Below are positions 59,970 through 64,000 of a stretch of DNA of 64,000 nucleotides, in pieces; position 1 is the first letter of the stretch, and every line of letters starts with the position of its first letter. Made by a program: the position numbers and the translations under genes. Origin of the DNA: Peribacillus sp. FSL E2-0218 (GTDB lineage: Bacteria > Bacillota > Bacilli > Bacillales > DSM-1321); NCBI RefSeq assembly GCF_037992945.1, contig NZ_CP150304.1, positions 2,731,501 to 2,795,500 on the forward strand, given 5' to 3'. The notes under the pieces were generated by a model, which was not told where the DNA came from, did not search any database, and was given only the letters and a program-made list of their open reading frames with translations.

Positions 59970-60359
59970 ATGGAACATGAATTAAAGGAATTCATCAAAA
60001 AGTGTGACCACGCCATACAACAGGAAGATTTTAATACTCTGAAGAATTACTATACGGAGGATGCGATTTTGGTTGTAAAGCCTGATATGATTGCAAGAGG
60101 TAAAGAGGAGATCAAAGAAGCATTTATTAAAATTGCAAACTATTTTAATAACACTCTTGTACCGACTCAGGGAGAAATGATTATCTTGGAAGCTGGAGAC
60201 ACAGCTTTGGTTATTTCGCAAACGCTAATCCATGCCGATAAAACGGATTCGAAATATTCAAATGATAGAAGGGCAACTTACGTATTCAAGAAAAATTCAC
60301 AAGGTGAATGGCTTTGCGCAATCGACAATTCATATGGCACAGACTTAATCAATAGATAG
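59970..60359 (+). CDS. SnoaL/DUF4440-like NTF2-fold protein
   Basis: A 129-residue cone-shaped alpha+beta protein (MEHELKEFIKKCDHAIQQEDFNTLKNYYTEDAILVVKPDMIARGKEEIKEAF, then GEWLCAIDNSYGTD), matching the SgcJ/EcaC/DUF4440 family of ligand-binding or isomerase-like domains. The frame opens 34 codons earlier, but AGGAGG eight bases before ATG 59970 sets the start. Function not known. No operon partner. Confidence 0.78.
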   Translation: MEHELKEFIKKCDHAIQQEDFNTLKNYYTEDAILVVKPDMIARGKEEIKEAFIKIANYFNNTLVPTQGEMIILEAGDTALVISQTLIHADKTDSKYSNDRRATYVFKKNSQGEWLCAIDNSYGTDLINR

Positions 60360-60890
60360 ATTAGAGCTATAATTTCAAAAAGCGGAAGTTTCCTGTTGCT
60401 AAGCGAATCCATAAATGCCTGCTTATTTACAGCTGCTTAGGCCCTTTTCTTATTGGGCTTGCCTTCTATTGCACCGTTGTAAGTCCCCTTATCGGCTGCG
60501 TTTGGGGAGCGACTTCTTCATTCCCTCAAAAGATATTACCTTCCCTTGCAGCCAAGAACACTTCTTCCATTTCCTTGAAAGCTTCTTTTTTGCCATTCTT
60601 ATCGTAATTAGCAATGTAAATTTTTCTATCATTACTATTCGTTAAAGCACATGAAAAACGTTAGGATAGTTATTCAAATACGCCTTTCCGCACTTTGTGC
60701 ATTAAATTTTTAGATGATTTGTATCGGTTTTTGCTAATGAACCTTTAACTTTTGACAGAAATAAGATACAATTTAAATGATGCACAGTTTAAAATTTAAA
60801 AGCTACAAGAACGTAAACTGTCTTTTATGTGAAACAGAGAAAAAAATCAAACTTGTGTTGAAAACGTTGAAACAAAAGTATTTTGGAGGA
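60360..60890. other. Gene-free stretch and ABC-F leader
   Basis: No supported gene. The last ~120 bases before the ABC-F gene form its leader. A TTGACA at about 60755 with TACAAT (60769-60774) gives only a short spacer, so I do not call a promoter. Confidence 0.4.
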
Positions 60891-60900
60891 ATGTAAATAA

Positions 60901-62520
60901 ATGATTACTGTAAATAATGTTGGTTTACGCTATGGCGATCGTAAACTGTTTGAAGATGTTAATATAAAATTCACGCCTGGTAACTGCTACGGGCTTATTG
61001 GTGCAAATGGTGCAGGTAAATCCACTTTCTTAAAAATCCTTTCCGGTGAAATCGAAGCACAATCCGGTGATGTTCATATGGGGCCAGGCGAACGCCTTGC
61101 CGTTCTTAAGCAAGATCACTTCGCTTATGAAGAAGAGGAAGTACTTAAAGTTGTCATCATGGGTCACGAAAGATTATATCAAGTCATGCAAGAAAAAGAT
61201 GCCATCTATATGAAGGAAAACTTCACGGACGAGGACGGTATGAAAGCTGCTGAGCTTGAAGGTGAATTTGCCGAATTAAACGGATGGGAAGCGGAACCTG
61301 AAGCATCCATCCTCTTAAAGGGACTTGGCATTACAGAAGAACTGCATACAAAGAAAATGGCTGAATTGACCGGTGGCGACAAAGTGAAAGTATTGCTTGC
61401 CCAAGCGCTTTTCGGCAAACCGGATGTTCTATTGCTGGATGAGCCTACCAACCATCTGGATTTAAAAGCGATCAAGTGGCTGGAAGAGTTCTTGATCAAC
61501 TTTGAAAATACCGTTATCGTCGTTTCCCATGACCGTTACTTCCTTAACAAAGTTTGTACACATATCGCCGATCTTGACTTCGGTAAAATCAAAGTGTATA
61601 TCGGGAACTATGACTTCTGGTATGAATCCAGTCAGCTTGCCCTTAAACTGACTCAAGATGCGAACAAGAAAAAAGAAGAAAAAATTAAAGAGCTGCAAAA
61701 TTTCATCGCTCGATTCAGCGCCAACGCATCCAAATCGAGCCAGGCAACATCGCGTAAGAAATTATTGGATAAAATCAGTTTGGATGATATCCAGCCTTCA
61801 TCTCGCCGTTATCCTTATGTCGGTTTCACACCAGAGCGTGAAATCGGGAACGACCTGCTGCGGGTTGATGGAATTTCGAAAACGATCGATGGCATCAAAA
61901 TCTTGGATAACGTCAGCTTCACGATGAATAAAGGCGACAAGATTGCATTTGTCGGCAAAGATGAGATTGCCCAAACGACCATGTTCAAAATTTTGGCTGG
62001 AGAAATTGAGCCGGATGAAGGTACTTTCAAGTGGGGTGTAACGACTTCACAGGCATACTTCCCTAAAGATAATGCCGAATTCTTTGAAGGCGTCGATTTG
62101 ACTCTTGTCGATTGGCTTCGTCAATATTCCCCGAATGATCAAAGCGAAAGCTTCCTGCGCGGATTCTTAGGGAGAATGCTATTCTCTGGTGATGAAGTGA
62201 CGAAGAAGGCAAGTGTTCTTTCAGGGGGCGAGAAAGTCCGCTGCATGCTTTCGAAAATGATGTTAAGCGGATCCAATGTCCTTATGCTTGATGAACCGAC
62301 AAACCATCTGGACTTAGAGTCGATTACAGCATTGAACAACGGGTTGATCGCCTTTAAAGGATCGATGATCTTCTCTTCTCATGACCATCAGTTCATCCAA
62401 ACTGTTGCGAACCGGATCATTGAGCTTACACCAAAAGGTACGGTCGATAAGCAAGTCAGTTATGATGAGTATCTGGATAATAGCCAATTGCAAAAACAAG
62501 TGGCTGAAATGTACAAATAA
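60901..62520 (+). CDS. ABC-F family ATP-binding protein (YkpA/YbiT-like)
   Basis: A 539-residue soluble twin ABC ATPase that acts on ribosomes. First cassette: Walker A GANGAGKST, signature TGGDK (LTGGDKVKVLL), Walker B LLLDEPTNHLD. Linker (~240-300) with basic coiled coil KKKEEKIKELQNFIARF. Second cassette: P-loop GKDEIAQTT, signature LSGGEKVRCML, Walker B LMLDEPTNHLD. The second P-loop lacks the canonical GKT/S lysine (Gln in its place). This is the YkpA/YbiT translation-factor branch rather than an antibiotic-protection type. GGAGG before the ATG. Confidence 0.9.
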   Translation: MITVNNVGLRYGDRKLFEDVNIKFTPGNCYGLIGANGAGKSTFLKILSGEIEAQSGDVHMGPGERLAVLKQDHFAYEEEEVLKVVIMGHERLYQVMQEKDAIYMKENFTDEDGMKAAELEGEFAELNGWEAEPEASILLKGLGITEELHTKKMAELTGGDKVKVLLAQALFGKPDVLLLDEPTNHLDLKAIKWLEEFLINFENTVIVVSHDRYFLNKVCTHIADLDFGKIKVYIGNYDFWYESSQLALKLTQDANKKKEEKIKELQNFIARFSANASKSSQATSRKKLLDKISLDDIQPSSRRYPYVGFTPEREIGNDLLRVDGISKTIDGIKILDNVSFTMNKGDKIAFVGKDEIAQTTMFKILAGEIEPDEGTFKWGVTTSQAYFPKDNAEFFEGVDLTLVDWLRQYSPNDQSESFLRGFLGRMLFSGDEVTKKASVLSGGEKVRCMLSKMMLSGSNVLMLDEPTNHLDLESITALNNGLIAFKGSMIFSSHDHQFIQTVANRIIELTPKGTVDKQVSYDEYLDNSQLQKQVAEMYK

Positions 62521-62531
62521 GCTTCATTACA

Positions 62532-62563
62532 AGCGGCACATCCTCATTGGATGTGCTTTTTTT
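62532..62563 (+). terminator. Terminator of the ABC-F gene
   Basis: GCACATCC and GGATGTGC around TCATT, followed by seven T residues. Confidence 0.88.
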
Positions 62564-62697
62564 CACCTCCATGCCTGCCTACCCACTTATTGAAGGTATA
62601 AAAAATGATCTACTTGAAATATAATAATAAACCAAAGATGAGTCCTGTATAAAATCATTGACTTAAAGCTATATTGTGAAGAAAGGAGTGGGTTGGT

Positions 62698-62970
62698 TTG
62701 GATGGGCACTCAGTGAAACATATATTTGAAGATACCGGAAATTTTTTCCTATACGATAAATTCAATTATCAATTTTATGTATCGGGACTGTTTGACTCAG
62801 TCGATCAAGAGCGGATCATATCTGATTTCTTACGCGCATTTGCCTTTGACGAAAAAAATTCACTCTTTTTTGATGACTTTTCCTTTTACTTTAATTGCTT
62901 TCATTACTCCCAGCAAAAGCAACAAATGTTAGATTTCCTCAAACCTGAATATGATGACCATATTTGTTGA
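62698..62970 (+). CDS. Small hypothetical protein (90 aa)
   Basis: A 90-residue acidic and aromatic protein (FFLYDKFNYQFYVSGLFDS, FFDDFSFYFNCFHYSQQKQQML) with an unusual Phe/Tyr/Asp content. The start is TTG, with AAAGGAGTG about eight bases ahead. Family not recognised. A hairpin GGTAAGG/CCTTACC follows near 62981-63008. Confidence 0.6.
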   Translation: MDGHSVKHIFEDTGNFFLYDKFNYQFYVSGLFDSVDQERIISDFLRAFAFDEKNSLFFDDFSFYFNCFHYSQQKQQMLDFLKPEYDDHIC

Positions 62971-63083
62971 CTAAGAATGAAAGGTAAGGACATCTGAATG
63001 CCCTTACCTGAGATTGAAGGCAAACTCCGTTTCACTTGAGGATCTTATAATTTGATTCTTAACTGCTTCAAATCCAACAAATT

Positions 63084-63131
63084 CAAAAAAGGGTATAGGA
63101 ATGAAAGAGCCATTCCGATACCCTTTTTTCC
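63084..63131. terminator. Strong hairpin, bidirectional terminator
   Basis: AAAAAGGGTAT(A)GGAATG and CATTCC(G)ATACCCTTTTTT form a long stem with one mismatch. It lies between the 90-residue gene and the minus-strand pseudogene fragment. Confidence 0.8.
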
Positions 63132-63203
63132 CCGCCCTCCAAGCTTTTAATCTCCGTACCCTCTTCCTCCTAGACTGCTTCCGTATTCATGTTATGATGG
63201 CTG

Positions 63204-63432
63204 CTAATAGTCTAATGCGCTTACCCGAGAAACAAGCAAGTGTATGAATTCATTGCCCGAAGATATTTTTAGTAACTTTTGAATATTAGGATCCGCCATT
63301 ACATAGCTTCCTTTTTTATTCACAACATTAATGTTGTCGATATTACAAAATGAGTTTAGTATACTCCGGTAGTAATTTCAAAATGCTGTCTGCTATATGG
63401 CCGAACTGTTCAAAAGCTTCCGCAATTTTCTG
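63204..63432 (-). pseudogene. Frameshifted fragment resembling a flotillin-like C terminus
   Basis: Two minus-strand frames join: the first reads IAEAFEQFGHIADSILKLLP then EYTKLIL and stops, the second (shifted) reads NSFCNIDNINVVNKKGS, continuing ADPNIQKLLKISSGNEF to a TAG at 63204. AEAF...LKLLPEYTKLI...NIDNINVV follows the flotillin/FloA-like pattern (LLPEYAK, PL.NIDKI.VV). Upstream, EAVKRIHTYSIGHLAEN may be more of it in a third frame. No start or ribosome site, so a decayed gene. The family call is from pattern only. Confidence 0.42.
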
Positions 63433-63439
63433 CTAGGTG

Positions 63440-64000
63440 TCCGATACTATACGTGTGTATCCTCTTTACTGCCTCCCCTACCAATTCACACCAGTTGGTG
63501 GTTATTTATAAGAAAATAGATCTAAAAAATATCGGTGGGAAGCTCATGATAAATTAGATATGCTCCTTGTATAAAAGCTTTTAAAGTTTTGGATGTGAAG
63601 ATTGGATAAAGATTCTTTCTTCGACAAGCGCCCCTTATTGAAAGAAGAATTAGCGTTGCTTTATAAATGGTATTCCAAGCTTCACACCTCCCATGTTCTT
63701 CTTTATCTTCTTCAACGATTGTAGCCGGATTTGAAATGACGTTCTTTCTAGAATTCTTTGTTCTTTATGGTTCTTACATACTTTCCTTTCTCATTGAATC
63801 GATTGCACTCACCGGAAAATGTATGTATGCCTTCTTGCTGAGCCAGCAGTTGCAAATGATACCGTATAATCCAATCCCTACCGAAGGGGCATCTCCCCCA
63901 CCAGCACTTATAAATCACCTTATTGGATATTAGTTATGATTCATATTGATTGAGTCTTTTTTACAGTGACGAAAGATATTCCAAATGATGTACCTATTGC
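63440..64000. other. Gene-poor window end
   Basis: Short broken frames only. A TTG-started 40-codon frame at 63602-63724 (KRPLLKEELALLYKWYSKLH) and a minus-strand 50-codon frame near 63750-63920 look protein-like, but have no ribosome sites. They read as decaying coding DNA. Confidence 0.45.

Noticed and set aside
63667..63933. 88-codon plus-strand frame at the window end
   Set aside because: No ribosome site, low-complexity hydrophobic content, and overlapped by a more protein-like minus frame.
1..64000. CRISPR arrays, tRNA, rRNA, prophage or intact insertion sequences
   Set aside because: No regularly spaced direct repeats, no cloverleaf or rRNA-like sequence and no transposase, integrase or phage structural genes were seen.

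Overview
The window reads as ordinary chromosome from an aerobic, endospore-forming Bacillaceae, most likely a Peribacillus/Bacillus type. Support comes from cotJABC, a YaaH/SleL-like spore hydrolase, a BclA-like exosporium protein, YckD, YkuS, YdjO, YitT, YuxL, HelD and CvfB relatives, class IV PHA synthase (phaR-phaC), bacterial nitric oxide synthase, strong AGGAGG-type ribosome sites, several TTG/GTG starts and hairpin-plus-T-run terminators. I see no rRNA, tRNA, CRISPR array, intact insertion sequence or prophage. The genus is inference.

Layout. 1-6.8 kb: 3' part of an MFS exporter, spore hydrolase, YueD-like reductase, cardiolipin synthase, a CstR-type persulfide repressor with an operator in its own promoter, a CoxG-like protein and an exosporium-like protein. 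7-11 kb: a quinone/electrophile detoxification cluster of the MhqR type (two ring-cleavage dioxygenases, MhqD-like hydrolase, flavin reductase; divergent MhqN-like nitroreductase) with two MhqR-like operators between the divergent genes. 11-17 kb: SDR-phaR-phaC, OsmC, YkuS, small proteins, CorA. 17-20 kb: a SigB-type stress gene, nitric oxide synthase, a CatR/YodB-like redox regulator and a thioredoxin-reductase-like flavoprotein. 20-23 kb: small membrane protein, YckD, YuxL peptidase.

23.5-30.7 kb is the most striking locus. Two class B penicillin-binding proteins, one with a MecA-type N-terminal domain, are divergent from blaI-blaR1. Four BlaI/MecI-type operators lie in the AT-rich intergenic region and no beta-lactamase gene is present: a mec-like inducible PBP system.

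31-44 kb: CBS protein, metallo-beta-lactamase-fold hydrolase, ABC exporter with SGNH hydrolase, MFS carrier, PAS-PAS histidine kinase with a degenerate MHYT-like membrane domain, YitT, two YdjO-like zinc-ribbon proteins flanking a gene-free stretch with a long hairpin, and RecQ. 44-55 kb: LysM-3D wall protein, cotJABC with a SigE-type promoter, CvfB, a three-gene phosphorelay (Hpt-REC-GGDEF-REC, single receiver, hybrid kinase) that should feed into cyclic-di-GMP, and AlaX. 55-64 kb: GNAT, HelD, a coiled-coil surface-type protein, SnoaL-like protein and an ABC-F ATPase, then a gene-poor tail holding a probable flotillin-like pseudogene fragment. Degenerate copies of a Bacillus dispersed repeat lie near 15.4, 30.9 and 35.6 kb.
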